A DNA stretch of 64,000 nucleotides. Origin: Astragalus membranaceus. Its lineage: Eukaryota; Streptophyta; Magnoliopsida; Fabales; Fabaceae. Below are positions 22,767-35,398 of this stretch, one piece after another. The translations under genes and the position numbers were made by a program. Within the stretch, counting starts at the first letter, position 1. Every line of letters starts with the position of its first letter. Below the pieces are notes generated by a model. That model worked only from the letters and a program-made list of their open reading frames with translations. It did not search any database and was not told the origin of the DNA. Location: contig CM076846.1 of assembly GCA_039519185.1 (NCBI GenBank), positions 228,024,659 through 228,088,658 on the forward strand, written 5' to 3'.

Positions 22767-25700
22767 AATCATTATATTAAAGGTGCAAAGTCAGAATAGG
22801 ATCTGCAATAAGATGCCATGAATGCCTTATTTTGAATGATTATTTTCACAAAACGACTGAAAAAACACATGCTTCTAGTCATGAAGTGGAATGCATGGTT
22901 GGACATGAAATGTATGCAAGCAATGACATAAAACGTATGAATTATGCGTGAGCCTTGAGTTGAAATTAAAATGCACATGTCATGAAAGTTAGGTTTAATG
23001 AAAACATTTTATTTTTGTGCATGCTTCATTTGAAACCAATCAAACTCATTCTCAAATGGAAGGTTATCCTCATCCTCGCTAGCTTTTTAAGATCTCATTT
23101 CTCTTATGATCACTTCTCATCCTTCAAAAAACACTTTCAAGTTTGACCCACTCTATTTTTTTCTTGGATCGTCATTAGCTCTCTAAATCAAATCATTGAT
23201 TCCAAGTTGATTATTTTTGAAGTATTACTTAATGAGCATGCATGGATTTGTGGGTATTGACGAGCTGGACTTTTCTGGGTTTCTTGGCTTTCCTGTTTTG
23301 GATTTTGAAGGTTTGGAAATGGGATTTATTTATTTATTTTTTCTTTTTTTAAGTGAAAGCATTAGAAATGACAAAGGCGACACAAGATGATAGGGAAAAT
23401 GTATATGGTAACCTCTGGCTATTGGGCATTTCTTTTATTTGAGGGGGCTGACATGTTGGAATATTGGAAACAAGTTTCACCATAGGGGAAGACTACTAGG
23501 TGTAGCAAGCAAAATTTGACTCATCAAGGATCATGCAAATATTTCTGCCCCAGTATTGGTAAAAGGAATTGCCTCAAGAGTAGGATGCACTGGTGTACTA
23601 TACAAGTTTGACTCATGATGGGTCTTGCAAATTTTTTGCCTCAGTGTGCCAACAGACACTCTTCAAGATAAAACAACACTGGTGTAGAAAGAAGTTTTGA
23701 CTCATAAAAGGGGCTTGCAAAGTTTTGTCTCAGTGTGGGATTTTTTGAGACTCAAGTTTATTTTCCACAAAATTGCCCCAATGTGCACTCATGTTCGGCA
23801 TAAGTAGGAGAAATCCAGTGAACTACATAAATGAACATTGTAAGTCTCATTCCGCTTTTGTACCCTAATTTTTACCTAGACTGCCTTTGCAGGTTTTCAG
23901 TCTAGCGGACTGTGTCTTTTTATTTTTTTATTTTTTAGTTTGTTTTCAAACCCTAATTTTTGCCTAGACTGCCTTTACAGGTTTTCAGTCTAACGGGCCT
24001 CATTCCCTTTTTTTTCCATTTTTTCTTAGAGCAAAGAAAAGTTTAAAAGAAGCAAATGATTTATTTCAAAATTAATATTATGAAAATGAAAACAATCATT
24101 CATCAATCAGAGTGGACTTTTAGATGCTTGTTACATGGCTATGGATTATGGGTTATGGAAGATAAATGCTTAGAAGGCTTAAAGAAATATTTTTACGGGT
24201 ATGGGTTATGGGTTATGAAAGAAAAATGCTTAGAATACTCAAAGAAATGTTTTTACAGGTATGGGTTATGGAAGAAAAATGCTTAGAAGGCTCAAAGAAA
24301 TGTTTTACAGGTTAAATGAATCAAGGATTTTTAGTGCATTCAGCTTTCTCTTGTGTTTCGATGACAACACCCTTTTTTGTAAAATTTGTCCATTTGATTT
24401 TTTTTCTTCCTTCATTTCTCTTTTTCCTCCTTTTTGCTTCTCTTTTTTTTCATTTTTTTTTCTTCTCCTTTGATTTTGTTTTAACTCATTTCAGCTTTCG
24501 CCTCTATTTCATATATGGCTGATTCTCTCTTTATTTTTTTTTCACCATTCGCCATCATTTGTTTTTTTCAACCGCTTTTTTTCCTTCCTCCATTGCCCCT
24601 GATTTGTTTCTCATCAATCTTCTATCTTCGAAAATTATATGATAATCTAAATGCACTAAATTCCACTGTAGTGTGGATCCTTGTCCAGGGTATAAATAAA
24701 ATGAAATTATAGGCTCAAAGGGGACATCAAGGGATACAATACTTCGTTTTTTTTGGGATAGAGAAAAAAATGGCCACTCTTCATTTCGAATCATAGTTCA
24801 TCATTTTCAAAATTTTAATTTCGAAAAACCATTTACCCTTTTACAAATTCCTTGCTCTCTCTCTTTTTCTTTCTTTTGTTTTTTTTACCTTTTTTTATTT
24901 TATTTTTTGTTTACTTTTTTTGGGAAATGGACCTTCAAAATCTGATATTTGTTCACTGGCGCATCCTTGAATGTCGCAACCAAAAGGGCTTTATGAAATA
25001 TTGTTTGAGGCAAGAACTAAAAAGGGGTCACTGTTTAAGGGAACTTGGGGTGAGAAAGGATGAAAATGGGTTTTTAAATCCATGCAAATTCATTAGTATA
25101 ACGCTTCGGCTAAGTCAACTTGGTTTCAAACTTTCATCATTAAAGAAATGCTAATGACAATCATCTATTTCCCTTTATTTTTTTCTACTTTGAGCTTTTT
25201 TCAAGAATAGATTGTCAACCTTATGCCTCCCATTTTTCCTCTCATTTTTCCCAATATGCCCAAGTAGTGTGCCCCATGATATCTTTCCTCTCACATTATT
25301 TCTCTACACCTCTAATGATTAATCTTCCCAACAACTCTCTAGAGAATGATCCAATTCCACGAGCCCAAGCTTGATTGGCATTCATTTTGATGCAAACACA
25401 AAAATTTAAAACTCCTTTTATTATTTTCTTAAAGAAAAATTTATGAGAATGGGTCAAAGAGACCAATATGTTATGAAATGCATGGTATGTATGCAAGCAT
25501 TCATCCTAAGATGCAACATGCGTTGTTTTGTAATGTTTTTTTGTCATCCTTTTCATGCAAGAAAAGAAATGCATATTTTTTCTCCCCATTTGAAGGGAAA
25601 TGCTATGAGGATTGACAAATGATAACGTGCTTTGTTTTATTCACTTATACATGCAAAGAGAAAATGAAATATGGAGAAATTTTACGATGGGTGATTTTTG

Positions 25701-26458
25701 ACAAAATGAGTATGATGGATGACAATGAACTGAAGATGTGCACTACATGTAGGAAAAAAAAATTCAAAGGCCTTAGGCAAACATGTTTTTTTTACAATGC
25801 AACATGTTTTTTTCTTATGTTTTTTATGCATGAAATGCAATATGATTTTGATTTTTGTAGGAAAAAATGAGTGATTTTCTATACCCAAAAGTTTGTTTAT
25901 GGGAAAAAGACTTTTTTTTTGAAAAATAAGGTAAGAGATAGAGTGGCTCCCTTTGTGACTTAAATTGCTTGACCCATGCTATTGAGCTTTGGACCCTATG
26001 GACCTATGGTTTTTCTATTGTGAATACTTATCAGCTATAACCTAGGGAAATTTCAGGTCTCTAGAGTCAAGTACTCTTCTAGAAGTGTAAACACACCAGG
26101 ATGTACATCCCAGATGTGGATACCCGCAGAGAAGAATCGTACTCTAGATGAGGAATTCATGGTAGCCACCAGGATGTACATCCGAAATGACTACCACTAC
26201 ACAACCTCGTTCTAACTTATGTGTTTTTTAGGCTCCGGTATAAGCCCAATTCTCAGTGTGTGCTCACTGTGTATGTGTAGTGTGTGAAGGAAGCATACAA
26301 ACCTCAAACCCTAAAAATAACAAAACCCAAATTGTACCTGCAAAATAACCAGAAAATACAACTAGACAATAATATTTAATATCCTCTACCCTGGGGTTTA
26401 TATAAACAAGCATAACTTATAAATATTTTGCACAAACAAATTAAACAGGCTTGACTCT
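22767..26458 (-). mobile_element. Non-coding 3' internal region of the minus-strand Ogre-like element, copy A
   Basis: This 3.7-kb stretch lies between the tandem arrays and the plus-strand LTR. It has no long open frame and no recognisable pol motif. It holds three degenerate tandem units around 24139-24315 (ATGGGTTATGGAAGAAAAATG type), two CCTAGACTGCCTTTRCAGG repeats near 23877 and 23962, and two copies of the palindrome GGATGTACATCC (26099-26110 and 26172-26183). Assignment to the minus-strand element is by position only. Confidence 0.45.
24139..24315 (+). repeat. Three short tandem units of about 52-62 bp
   Basis: Units share TATGGGTTATG...AAATGCTTAGAA...CTCAAAGAAATGTTTT. The open frame across them (YGLWVMEDKCLEGLKK type) is a by-product of the repeat. 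Confidence 0.7.
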
Positions 26459-27006
26459 TGTCATACCCTAATTTTGTCCGATCAATTAAAATCTAAAAAA
26501 GGTTCTTATTCTCATTGCGTCACATATCGTTTTAAACGCGCGTGTCTTTGGCACCCTCGTACAACGATTGTTTGATGTTCGTTTTATTTTATTTCGTTGT
26601 TGTTATTATTTAGTCTATTATTATTGGTGCAAAGAAATAAATAAAGAAGCTGAATAGTCAAAAGTTTTTATGGAATATATTTTTTCTTTACACATATGAA
26701 CCAAAAAAGAAAAGCAGCAAAAAATAGTACAAAAAATAATACAAAAAATTAAAAATACAAAATTTCAAAAAAGAAAAAAAGGGGCGCAGCAGTTGGCTGG
26801 CTGCCCTAGCTAGGGTTTCTCCTTGGATGTTGTCCTTTTTCCATTGCCAGCTACTGTCCTTTTGATAATGCTGTCCTTTGCGCCCCAAATTTCTCCAGCT
26901 GTTGTCCTTTTGATTCCTCCTCAATTGTTGTCCTTTTTGTGCCCTAAATTTGCCCTAATTGCTGTTTGTCCTTTTTGACTCCTCAGCACCACCTCATCAA
27001 CCTGCC

Positions 27007-27014
27007 TATAAATA
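27007..27014 (+). promoter_or_regulatory. TATA box of the Ogre-like LTR, copy A
   Basis: TATAAATA lies in CCTGCCTATAAATACC about 550 bp into the LTR, within a GC-richer stretch. This is a plausible U3 core promoter. Confidence 0.5.
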
Positions 27015-28377
27015 CCAAACAGTAGCACAATCAGAAAAAAAGGGAATGGACACCAAAATCCAGACAGAAAATCCATACGAAAATACACACAAAAAAACAC
27101 ACAGTCACTGAGACAGTCACTAAGAATTGCACAGAAATACACACACAGCAACATAGACACAAACTCAGAAATTATCAAAAGATTAGGGTAGAACCCTAAT
27201 CAGCCTACAAACACTGAGCAGCAAATGGTAGCAGCAGAAGCAGCAAACAACTAAAAGGAGTCTTCATAAACAATAGCCTAGAGGATAGGTTGGTCCTTCA
27301 GTTACTAATTTTCAAAACAGGTAGACATATTTTGTTTAGTTTCTGAAATGCTCAAATATGCTAGCCTACGTTTTTGTTTTAGCAAATAGTTGAGTAATCA
27401 AATTCCTGAATAACATCAGTAATCGTTGTGTCTACAAACTGCTTGTACATTTTTTTTAAAAAGTATAGGCTTAAATCCAGAAACCAGAAACTGAGAAACT
27501 AGGATCAGATTGAGACAGTGAGGAGAAAAGGGGAGAGGAAGGAAAGGTTTTTTACCTCCGGCCACTGTAGCCACGCCGTGCACCACTTTACCCCACCTTC
27601 AACAAACCCACGGTCGTAACACCAAACCACCATCAACAACCTCTCCTAACCACTGTCGTCTCACCCTGATAGTCGCAAACTGAACCCATCTCAGCCACCG
27701 TAAACCACCGCAACCCCAAGCCACCTTCAACAACCGCTCCCAACCTCCGCGAGCCTCCCCCTACCGTATGTCACCGAAAAAACGCCCCCACAACCATCTC
27801 CGTCCCTTCGCCTCCGACCACCTTCGCCTCACCATCATTTGCCGGTCTCACCATCTTCTCCTCACACCAAACCCTCATCGTAAGCCACCCCCCTACGAAT
27901 GAACCCTCCACACCACCACAAATCGTCACACTCCACCATCAACAACACCGAACCACTGAACGCCTCCCCTTCGCAATCATCACCATCGTCCCTCTCTTTC
28001 TCTCTCCGTCGAACCTTCCTCCCTTCAAAACCAAACCAAAAACAAATGACCACCGTACGGTGGTCATCTCTGTCACCGTCCCTCCCTCCATCACCACCGT
28101 AGACACACCACCAAACGCCGTCTCACACCTCCACCAACAGACCATCGCCCACCACCACGAAAGACACCTGTTTCCCTCTTCCCTCTGTTCGACGCCCTCT
28201 CCCCCTTTTTCGTACCTAGTTGCGGCGCTGTAGTCAAAGTAGAAGATTAGGGTTGGTGGAGAGAAGAGAAAGTGAGATTAGGGTCGCTGAGAAAAAGAAG
28301 AAAGTGAGATTAGGGATGTGGCGGTGAGAAGAGAAGAAACGAGAGATTAGGTTTGAGGGGAGTGAGGGAACGGCGCT

Positions 28378-28380
<3 letters not shown>

Positions 28381-28432
<52 letters not shown>
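28381..28432 (+). repeat. (GA)26 microsatellite, copy A
   Basis: This is a pure GA run. The corresponding run in copy B has 39 units. Confidence 0.95.
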
Positions 28433-28435
<3 letters not shown>

Positions 28436-28598
28436 TAGGGTTGGAGGGGAGTGGAGCGGCGCTCAGATGAGGGTTTGTTTTTAGGGTTTCTTATTTCAAC
28501 ACTTGCCTTATATACCCCTTCCCTTTTATTCATTTATTTTATTTTAGTTTTTTTCTAATTCCGTTTACTAATCACACCACCTGGTTTACGCGCGCCCC

Positions 28599-30793
28599 TG
28601 TTGCACCCCGAAAAATCTCCGGTTTGGGTTTCTCAATGTACAACGTGGAATAATTTTGGAGCCGCCACCAATATTTTAATTTTAAGACCAAAACATTGAA
28701 AAAAGGTCTTTTGGACAAGGCGGATGGTCCTTTGAAACTAGAGATATAGGTTCGGGGGTCGATTACGTGCGAGGAAGGTGTTGGCACCGCGCACGTCCTT
28801 TCTACCGAAAGGGAACCTCTAATTAAATGTGTGGTTTTAACGTTTGATTTGAAAAATACCTAGATTTGCCTATTTATTTCTTATTTGGAGATGAATGGGA
28901 AATCTTTAATGAAAATTTTATTCTAGGTGAGGAGGGGGGAAAAAAGGGTTTTTAGAAAAAAGTGCTTGACGGGACATGGCCCGCTCCTACGTATCTCCCG
29001 GTGCGATGGAGAATTCAAAGCTACGTAGTTCTTGGTTCTTTTTGAAAAGTTTTTGTTTTTTATCCTTTTTAGTGAGTTTTTGAAATAGGACGAGTATTAG
29101 CAAATGATTAAACTAGCAGAGGCTATGATGAATCACTGCTAAATGCTCAAAAAGAGTTGTACCGCTAGTCAAACGAACAAAGGTTCTGATGGACTATTGA
29201 TAACAACTTGTTTTTATTATGTTTTTGAAAATGATTTTCGAAAGAGATTGATTTGTACGATGATCAAACTAACAAAAGTTATGATGGATCGCCGTTTATT
29301 ATCTTCAGGAGAAAAGGGCATTGTCACTAATAGCTAAACGAACAGAGGCTCTGATGAGCTACTAGCAACAATGGGTTTGAAAAATGATTTTTGTTTGTTT
29401 TATGAAAATGATTGGTTTAGGGGGATGAAAAGAATTTTTATTTGTTGCGCTTGACGAGAACGTGGCTCGCTCCTACGTATCCCAAACGGGAATCAAAGCG
29501 ACGTAGTTCTAATTAAAAAAATGTTTTTGAAAGGGTTTAAAAGGGGCGAGCTGAATCACCCGAGACCATCTTCACCACTTAGAATATGATGCACTAGGCA
29601 TAAGTGGGAATCCTATGGTTCGTCCTCAGCAATGGACGATAACATACAAGAACGAGCAGATGAATGCTATGGCTAATTTAAATCACATGGATCACAATAA
29701 CTAAATATTAACAAATGAAAAGACTGAAATACCTCTGATGAAGACAGATATTACAGATCTGAAGAACGAGCGAAAATGAAGCGGAGAACTGGAAAATGAG
29801 ATTTGCGAGAGTTGTCTTCCCAGATCTCGTGAAATGTCTCTCAGATCTCGTGAAAATGTCTCTCAGATCTCGTGAAAAATGTGTGTCAGATCTCGTGAAA
29901 AATGTGTAGCAATTCTTCTCTCTGATCTTGTGTGAAGTCTCTGTGTGAAAATGTGATTTGAGGCTGCCTATTTATAGGCTTAGGAAAGCGTAGAATTTTT
30001 TAAAAAACATTTATTGCAAGGATGAATCGATTGTTTGAGCCTTTGGAAATAGCAAAGAATCGATTCTTGGACATCCTGAATGGGTGAAAATCGATTCCAT
30101 GCTTAGTTAAAATAAGTGGGAATCGATTCTTGGCTCTTGGAAATGACTTGAAAATCGATTCCATGTTTTGACAAAGTGAGGAGGAATCGATTCTTGGCTC
30201 TTTAAAGTGGCCTGAAAATCGATTTCATGCCTTAATAACATAAGGAAGAATCGATTCTTGGCTCTTTAAAGTGGCCTGAAAATCGATTTCATGCCTTAAT
30301 GACATAAGGAAGAATCGATTCTTGGTTCCTAAAAATGGCCTGAAAATCGATTTCATGCCTTGATAACATAAGGAGGAATCGATTCTTGGCTCCTCAACAT
30401 GGCCTGAAAATCGATTTCATGGTTTAATATTGGGTTAAGGAATCGATTTCATGGCCTTTACAAAATAGTATAAATCGATTCTTGGCCTTTGGAACAGAAT
30501 GGAAATCAATTCTTATTTTTTCACAAAAAATGTTTCTTATGTTTTTGCCATGCATGCATAAGATATTTTCCAAAGCTTGCCATGCATGCATAACATATTT
30601 TTCAAAACTTGCCATGCATACATAACACATTTTCAAAACCCTAGTTTCTTAAAAAGTGCATTTTAACCCTAAGAATGATTTCAAAAACTTTGGAGCGGTT
30701 TCTAGGATTCAAAATGCAATACATTTATTATTATTATTTTTTGTGGAGAAAATTAGGGTTTGGACCTAAGCCGGACAAAATTGGGGTATGACA
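28599..30793 (-). mobile_element. Nested Ogre-like solo LTR present only in copy A
   Basis: A 2195-bp block with termini TGTTGCACCCCG...GGGGTATGACA is flanked by GCCCC on both sides (28594-28598 and 30794-30798). Copy B has a single GCCCC at the same place, which is the unoccupied site. On the minus strand it opens TGTCATACCCCAATTTTGTC and holds two copies of the conserved TACGTA module (about 28967 and 29452), so it is an Ogre-type LTR in reverse orientation. No internal region or primer site is present. Confidence 0.93.
30010..30490 (+). repeat. 64-bp minisatellite inside the solo LTR
   Basis: Units contain the palindrome GAATCGATTC followed by TTGGCTC and a second AAATCGATTT about half a unit away. 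AATCGATT of successive units begins at 30058, 30121, 30185, 30249, 30313 and 30377, a 64-bp period. Confidence 0.9.
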
Positions 30794-31668
30794 GCCCCTC
30801 CCCTCCGTTTGATCCTGTTTTGTTTTTGGTGATTGTTGTATGCACCCCCTATTTCACTGTGTGCATCCCCTCATACAGCCCATTCCTTTTTGTTTTTTTT
30901 TGTTTTTTCTCTTGCAGCCCAGCCCACAAAAACAAGCTGGGCTCGCTGTTTGTGCCTCCTTTTTAAAAATACAGCCCCTGTTGCTACTCATACCCCCCCC
31001 CCTTTTTATTTTTAATAACATAACACCCTTGTTAATTACACCACCTTTTCTATTACAACTCATTTAGTTTTTTTTATTATTACATCATAATGCTTCCAAA
31101 CCAGTTTTTTAAATAATTATTCACAAAAAATGGTTTGTTACTAATGGTCACTCTGAGCTTAGCTTGTTTGACCGTTAATAACAGCTTTGGTTTTCAAACG
31201 AGCTATGAGTGATGACCACTCTGAGTTTTACTTGTTTGGTCATTACGAATACCTCTCCCAATTTCAAGAATAAATAAAAAACACCACACACACAAACTTT
31301 TTCTACCCAAGAACTACGTAGCTTTGATTTCCCCATCACACCTGGAGATACGTAGGAGCAGGGACCCACTCCTGTCAAGCATAAAAAACTAAACTTTTAT
31401 TAAGTCTTCATTTTCAATTTTGCAAATAATAAAAAGGGTAAATTAGAGTGTTTTCTTTGAATTAAATTTCTTTCTACACATTAAATTAAATGGTAACCTT
31501 TCTTTTGAAAGGATGTTGTGGGGTGCTAATACCTTCCCCACACATAATCGACCCCCGAACCCAAAATAGAGGTTTTTTCAATGTTTTTCCTATTTAATAA
31601 ATATTGTTGACGACTTCATTGCAAAAATGACGAAGAATCCCTCCTTCGGATTTTTCGGTCGCTACAGC

Positions 31669-31686
31669 TGGCGACTTCACTGGGGA
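31669..31686 (+). other. Primer binding site (tRNA-Arg type), copy A
   Basis: TGGCGACTTCACTGGGGA starts two bases after the LTR's terminal CA. It matches the TGGCGAC...CACTGGGG primer-site pattern of Ogre elements. Confidence 0.8.
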
Positions 31687-32544
31687 TAATTTAAGAGGGT
31701 CAAGCCTAATTTAATTAAATATGTAGATTATTGTTAATTTAGTACTTTGTTTACCCTTAATGCTTATATTCGCATGTCTATTTTATTTATTTATTCCTTT
31801 GCTTTATTGAACATTAGGGTAGAAGACCTTTGTACTATTATCTGTATTTCTTTTGCAGCTTGGGTAGTCTAGGTATTATGCCCATATCACACACGTCACT
31901 TACACATGTTTATTCACACACTTCTGAGTGGGGCCTTATATCCGGGTCTGAAAATAACCTAGGACGGGTGGAGATTATTAGTGACAGTCATTCTGAATTT
32001 TATCTGTCTGACTCTCATGAAAGTCTCAGCCAGAGTACGCTCTTTCATGGTATCCCACACCAGGTAGCTTGCTATCGTTGTGGATCATATCATGAAGGAG
32101 ATTTTAGCTCTGGAGACCTTTGTGAGGAAATGAATAGAGCCACCTGAGATATTGATCACATTAGTGACCCTAGACCATAACCTATATATGAGACATAACC
32201 TGTTTAGGACACAAGAGCATTTCACCTACCCACTGCATCATTACAGATATTTTCTTTTTTCTCAAAAAATATCAAATCATCAAAACCATTTATTTCTTTT
32301 TCCTTATTTCTCTTTCTCAAGTGGAATCACCAAAAATTTCCTTTTACTTTTTTAACACGCGTGACATCATTCTTTCATTCATCATACAACATCATTATTT
32401 TACAAAAAATGTAAAAAAAATCCTCACATGCATGTTATTCATCTCATTTAGGTTTACCGGGAATTGTAAGAGGCTTGAAAAATTTGTCATAAGCAAGGCG
32501 ATATTGGATCAAACAGTGAAGCAATCCAAACTTTGAACTACCCT
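31687..32544 (+). other. Leader of the Ogre-like element, copy A
   Basis: This is the untranslated region between the primer site and ORF1. A 105-codon open frame (31830-32147, ending LCEEMNRAT) is present, but I recognise no domain in it. The rest is A/T-rich. Confidence 0.5.
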
Positions 32545-35245
32545 ATAGTGAAACAGTCTAACCTGACGAGTCTAAGGGAATGTGCTGGTTGGTTGCCGCC
32601 CATCGAGCGCAAGTCTTTTGATAGAACTTATTGGAAGATTATTATGTTACTATAGTTGGAAGTGCAGACAAATGCCATTGCCGCTTTGAGCCAATTCTAT
32701 GACTCTTCATTAAGATGCTTCACCTTCAAAAATTTCTAGATGGCACCTACCCTGGAAGAATATACACAGATCATTGGTTTTCCTCAACAAGACATTAGGC
32801 CCTACCAGTATCAGGGGCATTACTACACAGATGAGAAACTTGCCTCAATGTTACAAATCAGCAAGGAAAATTTGAAGCTCCAAAAGAAAAATCGAAATTA
32901 CATTGTAGGGTTCCCACAAGAATATCTGGAAAGTCAAATGAAGTCCTTCGCCGATACTAGAAATTGTGGTCCTTTTAAACAAGTGTTGGCTTTGACCATT
33001 TTTTGCATTGTTCTATTTCCACGCCTTGACAGGTATGTGGACACGACAGCTATTGGTGCCTTCCTATTCTTTAAGGATGAAGAAAACCCATCCAACCCAA
33101 TTCCAGCCATTCTTGCAGACAGTTACTGTACTTTCACTCATTATAGTGAGCTAAAGGGAAAGAGAATATCTTGCTGCCTACACACCTTGTATGTTTGGAT
33201 TCTCACCCATGCTTGTTAAAGTAGAAGGCCCAATTGAAGATGCTAGGGGTTGTGATGTGAATGAACACTAGTGAATGGTTGCAAGTGTTAAGGGGCCTCC
33301 ATGAATACAAGGTTCGTTGGCACCCATCATGGTGGAAAAATAGGCCTGCAGTAGTTTTTCAATGTGGAAACTTTCAAAATGTCCCACTTATGGGGACAAG
33401 AGGATGCATAAATTACAACTCTTCTCTGACTCTAAGACAGCTAGGGTATCCCATGCGAAATCCGCCCACCGAAGACATGTTAATCCCTTTTTACCTCCAT
33501 GAGGGAAGCCCAAAAGAGGTTGACATGCTCCGGAAGATTTCTCAAGCGTGGGATATGGTTGTCCGCAAAGGACAAGAGCTTATTAAGAGGGGCGGCGATA
33601 AGGAACCCACCTTTCGTCAATGGCTCCAAAAAAGGATCCAAGACACCCGATTGCCTTACCGAAGCGCACTACGGGTTGAGGAAGAAGTACTTGAAACCAC
33701 CCTTCCCAATGTCGAAGAGTTAGATAAGCTCAAAATGGCATTGTCAAAAGCCGGAGAAGAAAAGAAGGGCTTACAGGCAGAATTAGAGAAAATGCTCCTA
33801 TAAAACCAGAAATTGGAGGAGGAAAACGCAACTAAGTCGTACTTTCACTTATTATAGTGAGCTAAAGGGAAAGAGGATATCTTGCTGCCTACACACCTTG
33901 AATGTTTGGATTCTCACTCATGCTTGTTAAAGTAGAAGGCCCAATTGAAGATGCTAGAGGTTGTGATGTGAATGAACACTAGTGAATGGTTACAAGTGTT
34001 AAGGGGCCTCCATGAATACAAGGTTCGTTGGCACCCATCATAGTGGAAAAATAGGCCTGCAGTAGTTTTTCAATGTGGAAATTTTCAAAATGTCTCACTT
34101 ATGGGGACAAGAGGATGCATAAATTACAACCCTTCTCTGACTCTAAGACAGCTAGGGTATCCCATGCGAAATCCGCCCACCGAAGACATGTTAATCCCTT
34201 TTTACCTCCATGAGGGAAGCCCAAAAGAGGTTGACATGCTCCGGAAGATTTCTCAAGCGTGGGATATGGTTGTTCGCAAAGGACAAGAGCTTACTAAGAG
34301 GGGCGGCGATAAGGAACCCACCTTTCGTCAATGGCTCCAAAAAAGGATCCAAGACACCCGATTGCCTTACCGAAGCGCACTACTGGTTGAGGAAGAAGTA
34401 CTTGAACCCACCCTTCCCACTGTCGAAGAGTTAGATAAGCTCAAAATGGCATTGTCAAAAGCCGAAGAAGAAAAAAAGGGCTTACAGGCAGAATTAGAGA
34501 AAATGCTCTTATAAAACCAGAAATTGGAGGAGGAAAACGCAACTAAGTCATATGCCATTGAAGATAGCCGCAAGCAGCTTAAGATTGAAGAAAAGAGAGG
34601 TTCAAAAGTACCTGAGAGGGGCAAAGGAAGAACTAAAACGATGCAACCTGAAAATGAACCAAGCCGTTGATGATGCGCACAAGTGTAAGGAGTTATGGGA
34701 AGAATCAATGATTGCTAAAAAAAACCACACAGAGCCTACTGGTGAAGTCAAGAAGAGAGTCCCGGATATTGATAGCCGAATTTGAAGAGCAAGTGAAAAG
34801 TATCAGGCGAGATAAAGAGACAATTGAAGAGATACTCTGAGAATACCAACAAGCCTTGAGAAGGGAGCATGAAAGATATGATGAGCTGAAGGACCATATC
34901 AGATATCAAGAGGAAGTCTACCACCAGTTGAAGACTGAAAGCATCTATTGGGAGAGCCGCTTTGCGGAGTTGGTCAGCAGGATAGAAAACCATGAAGTCT
35001 TCATAGAGTTGAAGAATGAAAGCTTATACTGGAAAGACAAATTCTCAAAGTTGGCATGGCTGGCCAATCAAGCTATCATGGGTATCCCAAAACGTCTAAA
35101 GAAGGCTGACGCAGCAATGCACCCGTTTAACACCCCGGTCCAAGTTTTCGAATTTATGGAATTTTGCAAGATCCTGATTGCAGAACTTAGGAAGAAGGCT
35201 GGTAGCACTACTAATAGAAAAAGAGAGAGAGGAGTGGAAAAATGA
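32545..35245 (+). pseudogene. Ogre ORF1 remnant, copy A
   Basis: Ogre elements carry an extra ORF1 of unknown function before gag. Here the conserved blocks remain: RECAGWLPPIERKSF, ALSQFYDSSLRCFTF, MAPTLEEYTQIIGFP, VLALTIFCIVLFPRLDRYVD, GTRGCINYN...LRQLGYPMRNPP, then a long Lys/Glu-rich coiled coil and NQAIMGIPKRLKKADAA. The frame is broken. A stop (TAG) falls just before MAPTLEEY where ORF1 should be continuous, another lies upstream in IIMLL*LEVQ, and there are frameshifts near 33220, 34570 and 34720. A 711-bp segment is tandemly duplicated (about 33127-34548). No functional protein is expected. Confidence 0.75.
33127..34548 (+). repeat. 711-bp tandem duplication within ORF1, copy A
   Basis: The segment from TACTTTCACTCATTATAGTG through AGGAGGAAAACGCAACTAAG occurs twice back to back. 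The period is 711 bp (237 codons). It is also present in copy B, so it predates the 17-kb duplication. Confidence 0.93.
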
Positions 35246-35398
35246 AAGCCATATGTATTTGAGTGAAATTTAAAAGAGCATTGTACTTTTCCTTTCGAAA
35301 TTTTATTTCAAAAAAAAATGTTGTACTTTCCCCCATCAATGAAGTTTGTTTGTTTCACCTGCTGTTCCTTTTTCTTGAAAATATTCTAAAACGTTAAT

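Larger units (their letters stand above)
26459..31666 (+). mobile_element. Plus-strand Ogre-like 5' LTR, copy A (with nested solo LTR)
   Basis: The LTR opens TGTCATACCCTAATTTTGTC and ends TTTTTCGGTCGCTACA, followed two bases later by a primer binding site. Its length is 5208 bp, or about 3.0 kb after removing the nested 2195-bp insertion and its target duplication. It contains a TATA box (27007-27014), a CCACC-rich segment (27560-28150), a (GA)26 run (28381-28432) and the conserved ACTACGTAG...TACGTAGGAGC module near 31310-31380. Confidence 0.85.

Noticed and set aside
27560..28150. Open frames on both strands in the CCACC-rich part of the Ogre-like LTR
   Set aside because: They are overlapping frames in an LTR segment of biased composition. 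The same frames recur in copy B, with no recognisable domain.
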